A stretch of DNA of 64,000 nt from Pseudomonas sp. M30-35 (GTDB lineage Bacteria; Pseudomonadota; Gammaproteobacteria; Pseudomonadales; Pseudomonadaceae), in NCBI RefSeq assembly GCF_002163625.1, contig NZ_CP020892.1:3472001-3536000 (forward strand), given 5' to 3'. Below the pieces are notes generated by a model. That model was given only the letters and a program-made list of their open reading frames with translations. It made no database searches and was not told where the DNA came from. The translations under genes were made by a program, and so were the position numbers. Shown here in pieces: positions 8,576-18,353 of this stretch (the first letter of the stretch is position 1; every line of letters begins with the position of its first letter).

Positions 8576-9718
8576 ATGACTGCCCTCTCCCCAACTCTCG
8601 CACTCGCCTGCGATCTGATTAGCCGCCCCTCCGTCACCCCGGTCGACGAAGGCTGCCAAGAACTAATGACTCGCCGTCTGAGCGACCTTGGGTTCAAGGT
8701 AGAGCCGATGCGTATTGAGGAAGTGGATAACTTCTGGGCGTTCCATGGTCACACCACCGGCCCGGTGCTGTGCTTTGCTGGCCACACCGATGTAGTGCCA
8801 ACCGGCCCGGTTCAAGCTTGGCAGCATAAGCCTTTCGATGCGTTGATCGACGAACAGGGCATGCTCTGCGGTCGTGGCGCTGCCGACATGAAAGGCAGCC
8901 TCGCCTCGATGATTGTTGCAGTTGAACGCTTTGTCACTGAGCATCCAAAGCACAAAGGCGCCATTGCTTTTCTGATTACCAGTGATGAAGAAGGCCCGGC
9001 CCATCACGGCACTAAAGCGGTGGTTGAGCTGCTGTCTAAACGCGGCGAGCGCATGGACTGGTGCATCGTTGGCGAGCCATCGAGCACCAGCCTGGTCGGT
9101 GACGTAGTCAAAAACGGCCGTCGTGGCTCACTCGGTTGCACCCTGACTGTGCGCGGTGTGCAGGGCCATGTGGCCTACCCGCACCTGGCCAAGAATCCAA
9201 TCCATCTGGCAGCTCCGGCACTGGCTGAACTGGCTGACACCCATTGGGATGACGGCAACGACTTCTTCCCGCCGACCAGCTTCCAAATCTCCAACCTCAA
9301 CTCTGGCACTGGCGCGACCAACGTAGTGCCTGGCGAATTGACCAGTATCTTCAACTTCCGCTTCTCAACCGAGTCGACAGTTGAAGGGTTGCAGCAGCGA
9401 GTTATCGACATTCTCGACAAGCACGGCCTTGACTACCATCTTGAGTGGGCACTCTCAGGCTTGCCGTTTCTTACCGAGCCCGGCGTGTTGCTGGATGCCG
9501 TCGCCGATAGCATCCGTAGCGTAACCGGCCGGGAAACCAAACCCAGCACCAGCGGCGGCACCTCTGATGGGCGCTTTATCGCCACCATGGGCGCGCAGGT
9601 TGTCGAGCTTGGCCCGGTCAACGCGACGATTCATCAGGTCAACGAACGCGTGCTGGCTAGCGACCTCGATGTGCTAACCGAAATTTACTATCAAACCATG
9701 GTCAACCTGCTGACATGA
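8576..9718 (+). CDS. dapE: Succinyl-diaminopimelate desuccinylase
   Basis: A 380-residue M20 metallohydrolase. It cleaves N-succinyl-LL-diaminopimelate to LL-diaminopimelate and succinate, the step after DapC. The zinc and catalytic pattern is intact: His70 in [12 protein letters not shown], Asp104 in GRGAADMKG, Glu138/Glu139 in SDEEGPA, and a histidine near the C-terminus in [10 protein letters not shown] dimerisation (lid) domain lies at about 180-290. The start ATG has a CAGGAG ribosome site. Its stop overlaps the start of rlmA by 4 bases, so the two are co-translated. Confidence 0.97.
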   Translation: MTALSPTLALACDLISRPSVTPVDEGCQELMTRRLSDLGFKVEPMRIEEVDNFWAFHGHTTGPVLCFAGHTDVVPTGPVQAWQHKPFDALIDEQGMLCGRGAADMKGSLASMIVAVERFVTEHPKHKGAIAFLITSDEEGPAHHGTKAVVELLSKRGERMDWCIVGEPSSTSLVGDVVKNGRRGSLGCTLTVRGVQGHVAYPHLAKNPIHLAAPALAELADTHWDDGNDFFPPTSFQISNLNSGTGATNVVPGELTSIFNFRFSTESTVEGLQQRVIDILDKHGLDYHLEWALSGLPFLTEPGVLLDAVADSIRSVTGRETKPSTSGGTSDGRFIATMGAQVVELGPVNATIHQVNERVLASDLDVLTEIYYQTMVNLLT

Positions 9719-10566
9719 CCGAACATGCATCACACCCGCCAGGTCCTGAAGGCAAGCGTTTGGGGCTTATCTGTCCAATCTGTCAGGGCGCGCTCAGTCA
9801 GGTCGATAAAACCGTGGTTTGCCCGGCCAACCACCGCTTCGATCGCGCACGTCAGGGTTATTTGAACCTGCTGGCGGTGCAACACAAGAACAGCCGTGAT
9901 CCCGGTGATAATCAGGCGATGGTCGAGGCACGGCGCAGGTTTCTTGATGGAGGCCATTATGCGCCACTGGCCCAGCGTCTGGCCCAGCTTGCAGCAGGTT
10001 ATGCGCCCGCTCACTGGCTGGACATTGGTTGTGGCGAGGGTTACTACACGGCACAAATCGCCAGCATGTTGCCTGACGCCCAGGGCTACGCTCTGGACAT
10101 CTCGCGTGAAGCGGTTAAACGTGCCTGCAAGCGCGCGCCCGCGGTGGAATGGGTTGTCGCCAGCATGGCCCGGCTGCCGCTAGCTGATGCGAGTTGCGAG
10201 CTTTTGGCCAGCGTATTCAGCCCGCTAGATTGGCAGGAAGCCAAACGCGTACTCGCCACCCATGGTGGATTGTTGCGCATGGGCCCGACCCGCAGTCACC
10301 TGATGGAGTTGCGCCAGAAGCTTTATGATGAAGTTCGCGATTACGACGACCAAAAGCATCTGGAACTGATTCCTGATGGCATGCAACTGGCTCACAGTGA
10401 AACCCTGACGTTTACCCTCAAGGTTGAAAGCGAACAGGCCCGCGCGGACTTGCTGGCCATGACACCACACGGCTGGCGCGCCAGTGCTGAACGGCGTGCA
10501 GCGGTCATCGCAGAACCATTAGAAGTGACGGTCGCCATTCGTTACGATTGGATAGTGCGAACTTAA
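9715..10566 (+). CDS. rlmA: 23S rRNA (guanine(745)-N(1))-methyltransferase
   Basis: A 283-residue class I SAM methyltransferase of the RlmA/RrmA type. The N-terminal zinc finger is visible (Cys20, Cys23, Cys36, His40), followed by the conserved RQGYLNLL. The SAM-binding loop is [11 protein letters not shown] near residues 102-112. RlmA(I) of Gram-negative bacteria methylates G745 in helix 35 of 23S rRNA. The gene overlaps dapE by 4 bases. Confidence 0.93.
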   Translation: MTEHASHPPGPEGKRLGLICPICQGALSQVDKTVVCPANHRFDRARQGYLNLLAVQHKNSRDPGDNQAMVEARRRFLDGGHYAPLAQRLAQLAAGYAPAHWLDIGCGEGYYTAQIASMLPDAQGYALDISREAVKRACKRAPAVEWVVASMARLPLADASCELLASVFSPLDWQEAKRVLATHGGLLRMGPTRSHLMELRQKLYDEVRDYDDQKHLELIPDGMQLAHSETLTFTLKVESEQARADLLAMTPHGWRASAERRAAVIAEPLEVTVAIRYDWIVRT

Positions 10567-10624
10567 AGGGCACCGGCATTCCGCAGGCCCGCACATACAC
10601 CACGCTCGACAAGGATTAATTGCC

Positions 10625-10999
10625 ATGCGCCAACCGGATATCGAGATTTACCTGAAAGATGCCGATCACAATGCGATCGCTGAATGGTTGAGCGCCGCGC
10701 TCGGTCCTTGCACGCCGTGGCAACAAAAAGGCCAGACTTACAAATGCCGTGCCGGTGATGTGCCCGTTACATGGCTACCCAAAGCCGTCGGCAAGTGGAA
10801 CAGCCTGTTCCTCGAAAGTGATGCTACGCCCTGGCAAGATGACCTGAGTTGCGCGCAAGCTGCATTTGCCGCACTTAAGGTCGAAGTCCGTTGCGCACCC
10901 GGTAGCTGGGAAGAAGAAGAAAGTGATGAACAGGCTGATCGCTGGATGCGTATCAGTGAAGACGGGGTCGAAGAGATTACCTGGCGCACCAACAGCTAG
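10625..10999 (+). CDS. Conserved hypothetical protein, 124 aa
   Basis: I do not recognise a named family. The protein is acidic, soluble and rich in tryptophan, with no signal peptide or membrane segment. It opens MRQPDIEIYLKDAD and has a run of glutamates near residue 100. A clear AAGGATT ribosome site precedes the ATG, and a strong terminator follows. As I remember, pseudomonads keep a protein like this next to rlmA, so it is probably real and co-transcribed with dapE-rlmA. Confidence 0.75.
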   Translation: MRQPDIEIYLKDADHNAIAEWLSAALGPCTPWQQKGQTYKCRAGDVPVTWLPKAVGKWNSLFLESDATPWQDDLSCAQAAFAALKVEVRCAPGSWEEEESDEQADRWMRISEDGVEEITWRTNS

Positions 11000-11013
11000 T
11001 TGGCACTGCAATT

Positions 11014-11045
11014 AAAAAAGCCCGGACATAATGCCCGGGCTTTTT
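11014..11045. terminator. Bidirectional Rho-independent terminator
   Basis: AAAAAGCCCGG pairs with CCGGGCTTTTT around the loop ACATAATG. With A- and T-runs on both sides it can stop transcription from the plus-strand gene ending at 10999 and from the minus-strand cold-shock gene ending at 11058. Confidence 0.9.
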
Positions 11046-11057
11046 GCAGTTCAGTGA

Positions 11058-11267
11058 CTACAGACCCGCAACATCCTCTGCCTGCAAGCCCTTCTGGCCC
11101 TCAACTACCGCGTATTCGACCTTCTGGCCTTCTGCCAGAGAGCGGTGTCCATCACCCCGAATCGCCCGGTAGTGAACAAACACATCGGCGCCATCTTCGC
11201 GCTGAATAAAGCCATAACCTTTGGCGTCATTGAACCACTTAACGGTTCCCACTTCACGATCAGCCAT
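11058..11267 (-). CDS. Cold-shock domain protein (CspA family)
   Basis: A 69-residue single cold-shock domain. The RNA-binding motifs are KGYGFI (RNP1) and VFVHY (RNP2), after the standard opening [12 protein letters not shown]. Such proteins bind single-stranded RNA and DNA and melt secondary structure. The start MADREVGT at 11267 is used. Frame continues upstream, but the extra codons do not look like protein. The 3' end carries the shared terminator at 11014-11045. A candidate promoter about 160 bases upstream would give the long 5' leader usual for cold-shock mRNAs. Confidence 0.93.
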   Translation of the reverse strand: MADREVGTVKWFNDAKGYGFIQREDGADVFVHYRAIRGDGHRSLAEGQKVEYAVVEGQKGLQAEDVAGL

Positions 11268-11802
11268 TACCCACACTCTCCAACTGCAGTTTTTTATTGT
11301 CCCGAAGGGCATTGCGCGGCGCGCTAATTAATCTGCGGCTCTCGCCTCGTGAAACTCACGAGACCAGTCACTAGCAAACACTTGTTTACAGCAAATAAAT
11401 GCTGATCCACGCAGCTACCGCACTTCGAGTATAAAACAAGGTTTGTGACTGAAAAGCATTTTTTCCAGTGCATTGCAGGCCATACCCGCCAAGCTCTAAA
11501 GCTTTATTTCATGGGCCCTCTCGGCAAGTTGAGGCTAAAAAAAGCGCGCACCCGCAATGTGACAGAGCGCACAAAAATGCAACTTAGGTGCGATGTAAAA
11601 GTCTTCAACCGAAAGCAACTGAGTCGTTTTCGATCCTTGCACGTGCCGGGCAACAGCCCAGAAAATGACGAACGGCACCTTAACTGGAGTTTTTCTACCT
11701 TATGTAGCGAAGAATGCAGCGAAGAGTTTTGCCCAGCGGCGGTTGATCCGGCACACTAGCGGCCCCGAGCATTCGCTCGTTTTTACAGCCTGCAGACTTC
11801 GT
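11268..11802. other. Divergent intergenic region between csp and plsB
   Basis: About 535 bases with no supported gene. The csp half should be the cold-shock 5' leader (minus strand). The other half should hold the plsB promoter. Two overlapping plus-strand open frames (one from 11445, one upstream extension of plsB from 11665) lack family features and look like chance. Confidence 0.45.
11428..11456 (-). promoter_or_regulatory. Candidate csp promoter
   Basis: On the minus strand a TATACT (-10) lies at 11433-11428. A weak -35 hexamer (CTTTTC) sits 17 bases upstream. Transcription from here would give a leader of about 155 bases before the cold-shock gene. The -10 box is good and the -35 is poor. 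Confidence 0.3.
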
Positions 11803-14286
11803 ATGACCCGCTCCCCGTTTCGCCGTCTTGTGTTCGGCACAGTGCGCCGCCTGCTGTACCTCTGGGTACGCTCGGAAACCATCAATCAATCAGCCTTTAC
11901 GCTAAAGCTCGACCGCAGCAAACCTGTGCTGTTTGTCCTGCAAAGGCCCTCAATCAGTGACCTTGCTGTACTCGACACCGAATGCCGCAAAGCCGGTTTG
12001 CCGCGCCCAGTGCTACCTGTTGCAGTCGGTGACTTGATGGAGCCCGCCGCCTACTTCTACCTGAACCCGCCAGCAGGCTGGTTGGGTCGTCAGGATAAAC
12101 GCGGTATCTCGCCAACCCTTGACCGGGTTGTCAGTGCCCTCAGTGAAAATGCTGTTGATGACGCCCAAGTGATTCCGGTCAGCGTGTTTTGGGGCCAATC
12201 GCCCGACCGCGAGACCAGTCCTTGGAAACTACTGTTCGCCGATAGCTGGGCCGTCACCGGACGTTTGCGCCGCTTGGTCAGCATTCTGATTCTGGGACGT
12301 AAAACCCGTGTGCAGTTTTCGCCGCCGATTCACCTGCGCGAATTGGTTGAACAAAACAAAGGCCATGAACGCACGCTGCGCATGGTACAGCGTATTTTGC
12401 GGGTGCATTTCCGCAACCAGAAAACCGCAGCAATTGGCCCTGATGTCTCCCATCGACGCAATCTGGTTAAAGGTCTGGTTCACGGCCCACAAGTGCGTCA
12501 GGCGATCGATGATGAAGCTCAGCGCGAAGGTATTTCAATCGAAAAAGCCGAAGCACAGGCGCTGCGTTACGGTAATGAAATAGCCTCGGATTACACCTAC
12601 ACGGTGATCCGTTTTCTAGAACTGGTGCTAAGTTGGTTCTGGAACAAGATCTACGATGGAATCAAGGTCAATCACATCGAGGGCGTGCAAGAGGTCGCAC
12701 AGGGCCACGAGGTTATTTATGTGCCCTGCCATCGCAGCCACATCGACTACCTGCTGCTGTCCTACCTGTTGTTTCGCAACGGCTTGACCCCGCCGCACAT
12801 TGCCGCGGGCATCAACCTCAACATGCCAGTCATTGGCGGCCTGCTACGTCGCGGTGGTGCATTCTTCATGCGCCGCACCTTCAAGGGCAACCCGCTTTAC
12901 ACCGCAGTGTTCAATGAATACCTGCACACCTTGTTCAGCAAAGGGTTTCCGGTCGAGTACTTCGTCGAAGGCGGCCGTTCGCGCACTGGACGTATGCTCC
13001 AGCCAAAAACCGGAATGCTGGCCATTACCCTGCGTAGTTTCTTGCGCGACAACCGTATGCCAGTGGTTTTCATACCGGTGTACATCGGTTATGAGCGAGT
13101 ACTTGAAGGCCGTACTTATCTTGGTGAGTTGCGCGGCGCGAGTAAAAAGAAAGAGTCGATTTTCGATATTTTCAAAGTCATCGGCGCACTCAAGCAAAAC
13201 TTCGGTCAGGTCTGGGTAAACTTCGGCGAACCCATCAAGTTGGCCGAGTTTCTCGACAGCGAACAACCTGATTGGCGTGAACAGACCCATGCACCGCAGT
13301 TCCGCCCTAGCTGGCTCAGTGCAACCACCGACCGGCTCGGTAATCGGGTGGCGCAGCACCTTAACGAAGCCGCCGCCATCAACCCGGTAAACCTGGTGGC
13401 GTTAGCCTTGTTATCGACCAGCAAACTGGCGCTGGATGATCGCGCTCTGGCCCGCGTATTGGATTTATATCTAGAGTTGCTGCGTAGCGTGCCGTATTCA
13501 CCACACACGACCCTGCCAGAAGGCAATGGCGAGGCACTGATTGAATACGTAAAAGGCATGGACCTGCTGGCTGAGCAAAAAGACGCGCTGGGTAAGATTC
13601 TTTATCTCAACGAGCACAATGCGGTGCTGATGACTTATTACCGCAATAACGTGCTGCATATTTTTGCCCTGCCTGCCCTGCTCGCCAGCTTCTTCCAGAG
13701 TAGCCCACGCATCAGCCACGAGCAGATCCTGCGCTTTACTCGCGCGCTGTATCCGTACTTGCAGGCTGAGCTGTTTATTCGCTGGAGTCTCGACGAACTC
13801 GACGAGGTGGTGGATCAGTGGCTCAACGCCTTCGTCGAACAGGGTTTGCTCAAGGTCGAGAACGATGTTTACGTGCGGCCTGCACCCAGCTCACGTCAAT
13901 TTGTGCTGCTGACCTTACTGTCGCGAGCTATCGCACAAACCCTGCAACGTTTTTACATGGCGATTGCGCTGCTGCTTAATGCAGGACAGAACACCATCAG
14001 CGCAGAGCAACTGGAAGATTTGTGTACCGTCATGGCCCAGCGCTTGTCGATTCTTCACGGGCTGAATGCCCCGGAGTTTTTCGACAAGAGTCTTTTCCGT
14101 CACTTTATCCAGACCCTGCTTGATCAAGGCGTGTTGCGCCAGGATGAAGCCGGAAAACTGAGCCACCACCCGTTACTCAGTGAACTGGCTGAGGGCGCTG
14201 CAAAACGCGTACTGCCTGCGGAACTTCGCCTATCGATCCGTCAGGTCACCATGGATCAGACTGAAGACGCAATCGACACGCCTTAA
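11803..14286 (+). CDS. plsB: Glycerol-3-phosphate 1-O-acyltransferase
   Basis: An 827-residue PlsB. It acylates sn-glycerol-3-phosphate at position 1 from acyl-ACP or acyl-CoA to start phospholipid synthesis at the inner membrane. The catalytic H-x4-D box is His310/Asp315 in [12 protein letters not shown]. Block III follows in [14 protein letters not shown], and block IV in [12 protein letters not shown] chose [12 protein letters not shown] at 11803, which matches the family start. An in-frame ATG at 11665 would add 46 residues that do not resemble PlsB. A terminator follows. Confidence 0.95.
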   Translation: MTRSPFRRLVFGTVRRLLYLWVRSETINQSAFTLKLDRSKPVLFVLQRPSISDLAVLDTECRKAGLPRPVLPVAVGDLMEPAAYFYLNPPAGWLGRQDKRGISPTLDRVVSALSENAVDDAQVIPVSVFWGQSPDRETSPWKLLFADSWAVTGRLRRLVSILILGRKTRVQFSPPIHLRELVEQNKGHERTLRMVQRILRVHFRNQKTAAIGPDVSHRRNLVKGLVHGPQVRQAIDDEAQREGISIEKAEAQALRYGNEIASDYTYTVIRFLELVLSWFWNKIYDGIKVNHIEGVQEVAQGHEVIYVPCHRSHIDYLLLSYLLFRNGLTPPHIAAGINLNMPVIGGLLRRGGAFFMRRTFKGNPLYTAVFNEYLHTLFSKGFPVEYFVEGGRSRTGRMLQPKTGMLAITLRSFLRDNRMPVVFIPVYIGYERVLEGRTYLGELRGASKKKESIFDIFKVIGALKQNFGQVWVNFGEPIKLAEFLDSEQPDWREQTHAPQFRPSWLSATTDRLGNRVAQHLNEAAAINPVNLVALALLSTSKLALDDRALARVLDLYLELLRSVPYSPHTTLPEGNGEALIEYVKGMDLLAEQKDALGKILYLNEHNAVLMTYYRNNVLHIFALPALLASFFQSSPRISHEQILRFTRALYPYLQAELFIRWSLDELDEVVDQWLNAFVEQGLLKVENDVYVRPAPSSRQFVLLTLLSRAIAQTLQRFYMAIALLLNAGQNTISAEQLEDLCTVMAQRLSILHGLNAPEFFDKSLFRHFIQTLLDQGVLRQDEAGKLSHHPLLSELAEGAAKRVLPAELRLSIRQVTMDQTEDAIDTP

Positions 14287-14315
14287 CACTTACTCAGAAC
14301 GCTACGGAAATACAA

Positions 14316-14343
14316 AGAAGGTCGCATCACTGCGACCTTTTTT
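14316..14343 (+). terminator. Rho-independent terminator after plsB
   Basis: AAGGTCGCA pairs with TGCGACCTT around TCAC, followed by TTTTT. It lies about 30 bases after the plsB stop. Confidence 0.88.
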
Positions 14344-14432
14344 ATACGTTTAATAGCGAGGAAACTGGCGCTTTTGGTCAATCAAATGCGCTATAAAGGT
14401 GCTTACGGATCCAGCATCAAAGGCGCACGTGC

Positions 14433-15065
14433 ATGCTCGGCATACAGAATCTAGAGCTGTTTATCATCACCGGTCTGCTGCTCAATATGGCGCCGGGACC
14501 AGACTCCTTATTGGTGATGTCACGCAGTGCAACTCAAGGCTGGAAAGCTGGCTCAGCCGCCGCACTTGGAATTGGCAGCGGTACATTTATTCATGTCTTT
14601 GCCGCCGCACTGGGCTTGTCGGCACTGCTCGCCGCATCAGCGACCGCGTTTCTAGTGATCAAATACCTCGGCGCGGCTTACTTGCTGTATATCGGTATCA
14701 GCATGCTGTTGAGCAAAAGCCCCACGACCGAGACTCAAGCGACTCCAGTGTTAGCGCCGCGCCGCTATACCCGGCTTTATCTTCAGGGCTTTTTGACTAA
14801 CGTACTCAACCCTAAGGTCGCGTTATTCTTTCTAGCCTTTGTGCCTCAGTTCATTGCTGCAGATGCCGAACATAAAGCCCTGGCATTTATCGTGCTGGGC
14901 TGTATCTTCAATTTTAACGGCATGCTCTGGTGCCACTTGCTGGCAGTTTCAACGGCGTTCGCCAGTCGTCACATTCAAGCCAGCCAGCGTATTACGCGCT
15001 GGCTAAACCGCACGATTGGTGCGGTGTTTGTCGCCTTGGGCGTGAAGCTGGCATTGTCCAAATAA
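14433..15065 (+). CDS. LysE/RhtB-family amino-acid exporter
   Basis: A 210-residue protein with five to six predicted membrane helices. The conserved RhtB/LysE pattern LLLNMAPGPDSLLVMSRSATQGWKAG is near the N-terminus and YLGAAYLLYIGISML in the middle. The NVLNPKVALFFLAFVPQF motif near residue 125 is diagnostic. The family exports amino acids such as lysine, homoserine or threonine. The substrate here cannot be told. The gene stands alone after the plsB terminator, and its ribosome site is weak. Confidence 0.88.
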   Translation: MLGIQNLELFIITGLLLNMAPGPDSLLVMSRSATQGWKAGSAAALGIGSGTFIHVFAAALGLSALLAASATAFLVIKYLGAAYLLYIGISMLLSKSPTTETQATPVLAPRRYTRLYLQGFLTNVLNPKVALFFLAFVPQFIAADAEHKALAFIVLGCIFNFNGMLWCHLLAVSTAFASRHIQASQRITRWLNRTIGAVFVALGVKLALSK

Positions 15066-15129
15066 ACAGCCAAAACGGCTTGGTGATACACATAATTCGC
15101 TGGTTAACAGCTTGAACATGGAGGTTGAA

Positions 15130-15450
15130 ATGCCTGGTAATTATCCGGATAAAATCAGAACCCTGCCGCTATTTGACGGCCGCTTTGATGCCTACAAACT
15201 GGCGGCTAACGGTGCCGACGTTTTGTTTGCTTCCTACCCAGCCAACACTGCAATACCGGCGCATACCCATGACAGCGACAACTACGGAGTGATTATTCGC
15301 GGCGAGTTGATTCTGCACATGGACGGTAAAATTCAGCGCTTTGGCATCGGTGATTGGTATCACGTACCGGCACACGCAGAGCATGCCGCAAGCTTTGAAG
15401 TGGAAACGGACGAAATCGAACTGTGGTTTGCCCCAGACTCAGAGGTTTAG
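15130..15450 (+). CDS. Cupin-domain protein
   Basis: A 106-residue single-domain cupin. The metal-binding pattern is visible: HTHDSDNYGVIIRGE (first cupin motif) and a second histidine in the VPAHAEHA segment. Function is unknown: such small cupins bind metals or small ligands. The ATG at 15130 has an excellent GGAGG 5 bases upstream. The frame upstream from 15112 would need a TTG start. Its TAG stop overlaps the TAA stop of the convergent DUF488 gene. Confidence 0.85.
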   Translation: MPGNYPDKIRTLPLFDGRFDAYKLAANGADVLFASYPANTAIPAHTHDSDNYGVIIRGELILHMDGKIQRFGIGDWYHVPAHAEHAASFEVETDEIELWFAPDSEV

Positions 15451-15842
15451 AGTTCGTTGCCGTAACACACCGGTGAACTGGGTCGGTCGCGCCGATCCAA
15501 CTCTTGTTGCAGAAACTCAGCGAGCACCTGCGCGTTGTTGTGTTGGGTGTCTTTAGCCGCATAGAGCAGCGTCAACGTCCCGCGTTCGGCAATATCGAGC
15601 AGCGCCATCCAGTGTTCAGGGTGATTGTTCAGCTGTTGCCAATAGCGTCGACGAAACTCATTAAAACGCTCATCCACATGAGCAAAGCGTTGGCGTAACG
15701 CAGTGCTCGGTGCCAGCTCTTGCAACCACGCATCAAATACCAGGGCGTCCTTGCGCACGCCACGCGGCCACAGTCGATCAACCAGAACCCGCCGGCCATC
15801 GCTTGCATCTACCGCATCATATACGCGTTTACATTGAATCAC
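15447..15842 (-). CDS. DUF488-family protein (YeaO-like)
   Basis: A 131-residue soluble protein with the DUF488 signatures VLVDRLWPRGVRKD (residues ~19-33), RFAHVDERFNEFRRRYW, and LTLLYAAKDTQHNNA near the end. The start is GTG at 15842, with AAGGGT upstream. Molecular function of the family is not established. Its stop codon shares bases with the cupin gene's stop on the other strand (15447-15450). Confidence 0.88.
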   Translation of the reverse strand: MIQCKRVYDAVDASDGRRVLVDRLWPRGVRKDALVFDAWLQELAPSTALRQRFAHVDERFNEFRRRYWQQLNNHPEHWMALLDIAERGTLTLLYAAKDTQHNNAQVLAEFLQQELDRRDRPSSPVCYGNEL

Positions 15843-15907
15843 TGAGCTGACCCTTGTGGTGGATCGCTGGCATCGGTAACGTGTTGCGACTTGCTTGGAG
15901 ACTACTG

Positions 15908-16570
15908 ATGCGCTTACGCCGTACCTTGTTGTTCACACTGCTCCCTTTATTCGCCAGTTGTCAGGTTTACACCGGCAAACCCGTGGATGAGCAGGCAGCA
16001 ATGACCCGCATGCAGGGCCAACTGTATTTTAGCGGCGAACAATTGATCTTTACGCCATGCGGCGAAAAACGCCAGTTCGTGATCAAAAATGATGCTTCCA
16101 GCAATCTGCGTGATGATGCCAAGGCACTTTACGACGACGGAGCCTCAACTTTACAGGTTGATATGCGTGGCTTGCTGGGCTCGGCCAACAGTAATGATGG
16201 CTCATTCAAACCAGACACCGTCTATCGTTTGCAACGCGAGGGCGATTTGTGTAATGACCTCGTCTATCGGCTGACCAAAGTCCGCGCCAATGGCCATGAG
16301 CCTGACTGGAATATCGGCGTCAGCGCACAAGGGTTGCTACTGGAACGTCCGGGGCAAAAAGCCCTGGTATTGCCCTATCTTGAAGAGCAGCTGCCTGAAG
16401 GGCGCATGAGTATCTCCAGCGAAGCCAATGGCAATCGCGTGGAACTCTGGGTCACACCGCAGCATTGCGTTGACAGCATGAGTGGCGCGGTCAGCCACCT
16501 CACGGCAGAGCTGCGAATTAATGGCCAAGTCATGCGTGGTTGTGGTTACTTTGGCGGCGCTCAGCCCTGA
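15908..16570 (+). CDS. Putative lipoprotein, COG3650-like
   Basis: A 220-residue exported protein. From the ATG at 15908 it begins MRLRRTLLFTLLPLFASC, a signal sequence ending in a lipobox, with Cys18 as the likely lipidated residue. The remaining sequence has beta-rich segments (QLYFSGEQLIFTPCG; NGHEPDWNIGVSAQG) typical of COG3650-type envelope proteins. An upstream in-frame start at 15854 would put extra residues in front of the signal. No function is known. Confidence 0.75.
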   Translation: MRLRRTLLFTLLPLFASCQVYTGKPVDEQAAMTRMQGQLYFSGEQLIFTPCGEKRQFVIKNDASSNLRDDAKALYDDGASTLQVDMRGLLGSANSNDGSFKPDTVYRLQREGDLCNDLVYRLTKVRANGHEPDWNIGVSAQGLLLERPGQKALVLPYLEEQLPEGRMSISSEANGNRVELWVTPQHCVDSMSGAVSHLTAELRINGQVMRGCGYFGGAQP

Positions 16571-16627
16571 TAATGCCCTCGACGACCATTAATCTGAGCC
16601 ACTGATCGCACACCCGGTATTAGCGCG

Positions 16628-16633
16628 TATAAT
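16628..16633 (+). promoter_or_regulatory. Candidate -10 box upstream of the FAD oxidoreductase gene
   Basis: A perfect TATAAT lies 55 bases before the start of the gene at 16688, in the only gap before it. No good -35 hexamer is seen 16-18 bases upstream. Confidence 0.35.
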
Positions 16634-16687
16634 CGCCAGCCTAAACTAGCTGCCGGGTTACCTCCGGCCCTGATACCGGATTGTTCG

Positions 16688-18304
16688 ATGTTACGAATCA
16701 CTGAACTCAAACTCGCGCTTGATCACCCTGATGAAGCGTTGCGCCCTGCTATTGTCGAGCGTTTGCAGATTGCGGATAGCGAATTGCTTGACTTTACGCT
16801 GTTCAAGCGCAGCTACGATGCCCGCAAAAAATCCAGCGAAATCCACTTCATCTACACCATCGATTGCACCCTGCGCGATGAAGCCGCTGTGTTGGCAAAA
16901 TTCAGTGACGACCGCCACATCAGCATCGCGCCTGACACCCGCTACCACGCCGTTGGCCACGCTGAGCAACCGCTGGAACAGCGCCCGATAGTGGTTGGTT
17001 TTGGCCCCTGCGGGATCTTTGCCGCACTGATTCTGGCCCAAGCCGGCTTGCGCCCGATCGTCCTCGAGCGAGGCAAGGAAGTTCGTCAGCGCACCAAAGA
17101 CACTTGGGGGCTGTGGCGCAAAAATGTGCTCAACCCTGAATCAAATGTGCAATTTGGTGAAGGCGGCGCCGGAACCTTTTCTGACGGTAAACTTTACAGC
17201 CAGATCAAGGACCCGAAGTTTATCGGCCGTAAAGTCCTTGAAGAGTTTGTCAGAGCCGGCGCACCTGAAGAGATCATGTACGTCAGCAAGCCGCATATCG
17301 GAACGTTCCGCCTGACTGGCGTCGTTGCCACCATGCGCGAAGAGATCAAGGCACTTGGCGGTGAAGTACGCTTCGAACAGCGCGTCAGTGATGTGCTTAT
17401 TGAGGACGGCCAAATGCAAGGCGTGGTCCTCGAAAATGGCGAGCAACTGCTCAGCCAGCACGTAATTTTAGCCCTCGGTCACAGCTCACGTGACACCTTC
17501 CGCATGCTGCATAGCCGTGATGTTTTCATGGAAGCCAAGCCATTCTCCGTTGGCTTTCGCATCGAGCATCCGCAGTCACTGATCGACCGTTCGCGGCTCG
17601 GCAAATATGCGGGTCATGAAAAACTGGGCGCAGCTGACTACAAACTGGTGCATCACGCTAAAAATGGCCGTTCGGTTTACAGTTTCTGCATGTGCCCAGG
17701 CGGCACAGTTGTCGCGGCGACTTCCGAGCCCAATCGCGTCGTCACCAATGGCATGAGTCAGTATTCGCGTAACGAGCGCAATGCCAATGCCGGGATTGTC
17801 GTCGGAATTACCCCCGAGCAAGATTATCCGGGCGGGCCGCTGGCGGGCATTGAGTTGCAGGAACGCCTGGAGTCGCACGCTTATGTACTCGGCGGCAGTA
17901 ACTATGAAGCACCCGGCCAGTTGGTCGGCGACTTCATTGCCGGTAAACCCTCGACCGCACTGGGTACGGTTGAGCCCTCGTACAAGCCAGGGGTCAAGCT
18001 TGGCGACCTAGCGCCGTCACTGCCTGACTTTGCGATTGAAGCGATTCGTGAGGCCTTACCTGCGTTCGAGAAGCAGATCCGCGGCTTCTCAATGCATGAC
18101 GCCATACTGACCGGGATCGAAACCCGCACCTCATCACCGCTGCGGATTACCCGCAACGCAGAGCTGCAGAGCCTTAACGTCAAAGGGTTGTTCCCGGCTG
18201 GCGAAGGTGCAGGCTATGCGGGCGGTATTCTCTCGGCCGGTGTTGATGGGGTTCGTGTTGCCGAAGCTGTTGTCCGTAGCATGCTTGGCTTAAACGCTGA
18301 ATAA
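16688..18304 (+). CDS. NAD(P)/FAD-dependent oxidoreductase, COG2509-like
   Basis: A 538-residue flavoprotein. An N-terminal segment of about 90 residues (MLRITELKLALDHPDEALR) precedes the FAD dinucleotide fold (VVGFGPCGIFAALILAQAG near residue 103), followed by FGEGGAGTFSDGKL and the C-terminal FAD contact GLFPAGEGAGYAGGILSAG. This architecture is the COG2509 family of uncharacterised dehydrogenases, found widely in bacteria. The reaction and substrate are unknown. A strong hairpin lies right after it. Confidence 0.85.
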   Translation: MLRITELKLALDHPDEALRPAIVERLQIADSELLDFTLFKRSYDARKKSSEIHFIYTIDCTLRDEAAVLAKFSDDRHISIAPDTRYHAVGHAEQPLEQRPIVVGFGPCGIFAALILAQAGLRPIVLERGKEVRQRTKDTWGLWRKNVLNPESNVQFGEGGAGTFSDGKLYSQIKDPKFIGRKVLEEFVRAGAPEEIMYVSKPHIGTFRLTGVVATMREEIKALGGEVRFEQRVSDVLIEDGQMQGVVLENGEQLLSQHVILALGHSSRDTFRMLHSRDVFMEAKPFSVGFRIEHPQSLIDRSRLGKYAGHEKLGAADYKLVHHAKNGRSVYSFCMCPGGTVVAATSEPNRVVTNGMSQYSRNERNANAGIVVGITPEQDYPGGPLAGIELQERLESHAYVLGGSNYEAPGQLVGDFIAGKPSTALGTVEPSYKPGVKLGDLAPSLPDFAIEAIREALPAFEKQIRGFSMHDAILTGIETRTSSPLRITRNAELQSLNVKGLFPAGEGAGYAGGILSAGVDGVRVAEAVVRSMLGLNAE

Positions 18305-18322
18305 AACCGCTGCTGAGTCGAC

Positions 18323-18353
18323 ACCACAGGCCAGAGCAATTCTGGCCTGTGGT
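18323..18353. terminator. Hairpin between convergent genes
   Basis: A perfect 13-bp stem, ACCACAGGCCAGA with TCTGGCCTGTGGT, around GCAAT. It ends at the base before the stop of the minus-strand GNAT gene and follows the plus-strand FAD gene by 19 bases. No T-run follows, so it may act as a terminator or an mRNA-protecting structure. Confidence 0.65.

Noticed and set aside
11445..11759. A 104-codon frame upstream of plsB
   Set aside because: No family feature, poor start context, and it ends inside the region that must hold the plsB leader.
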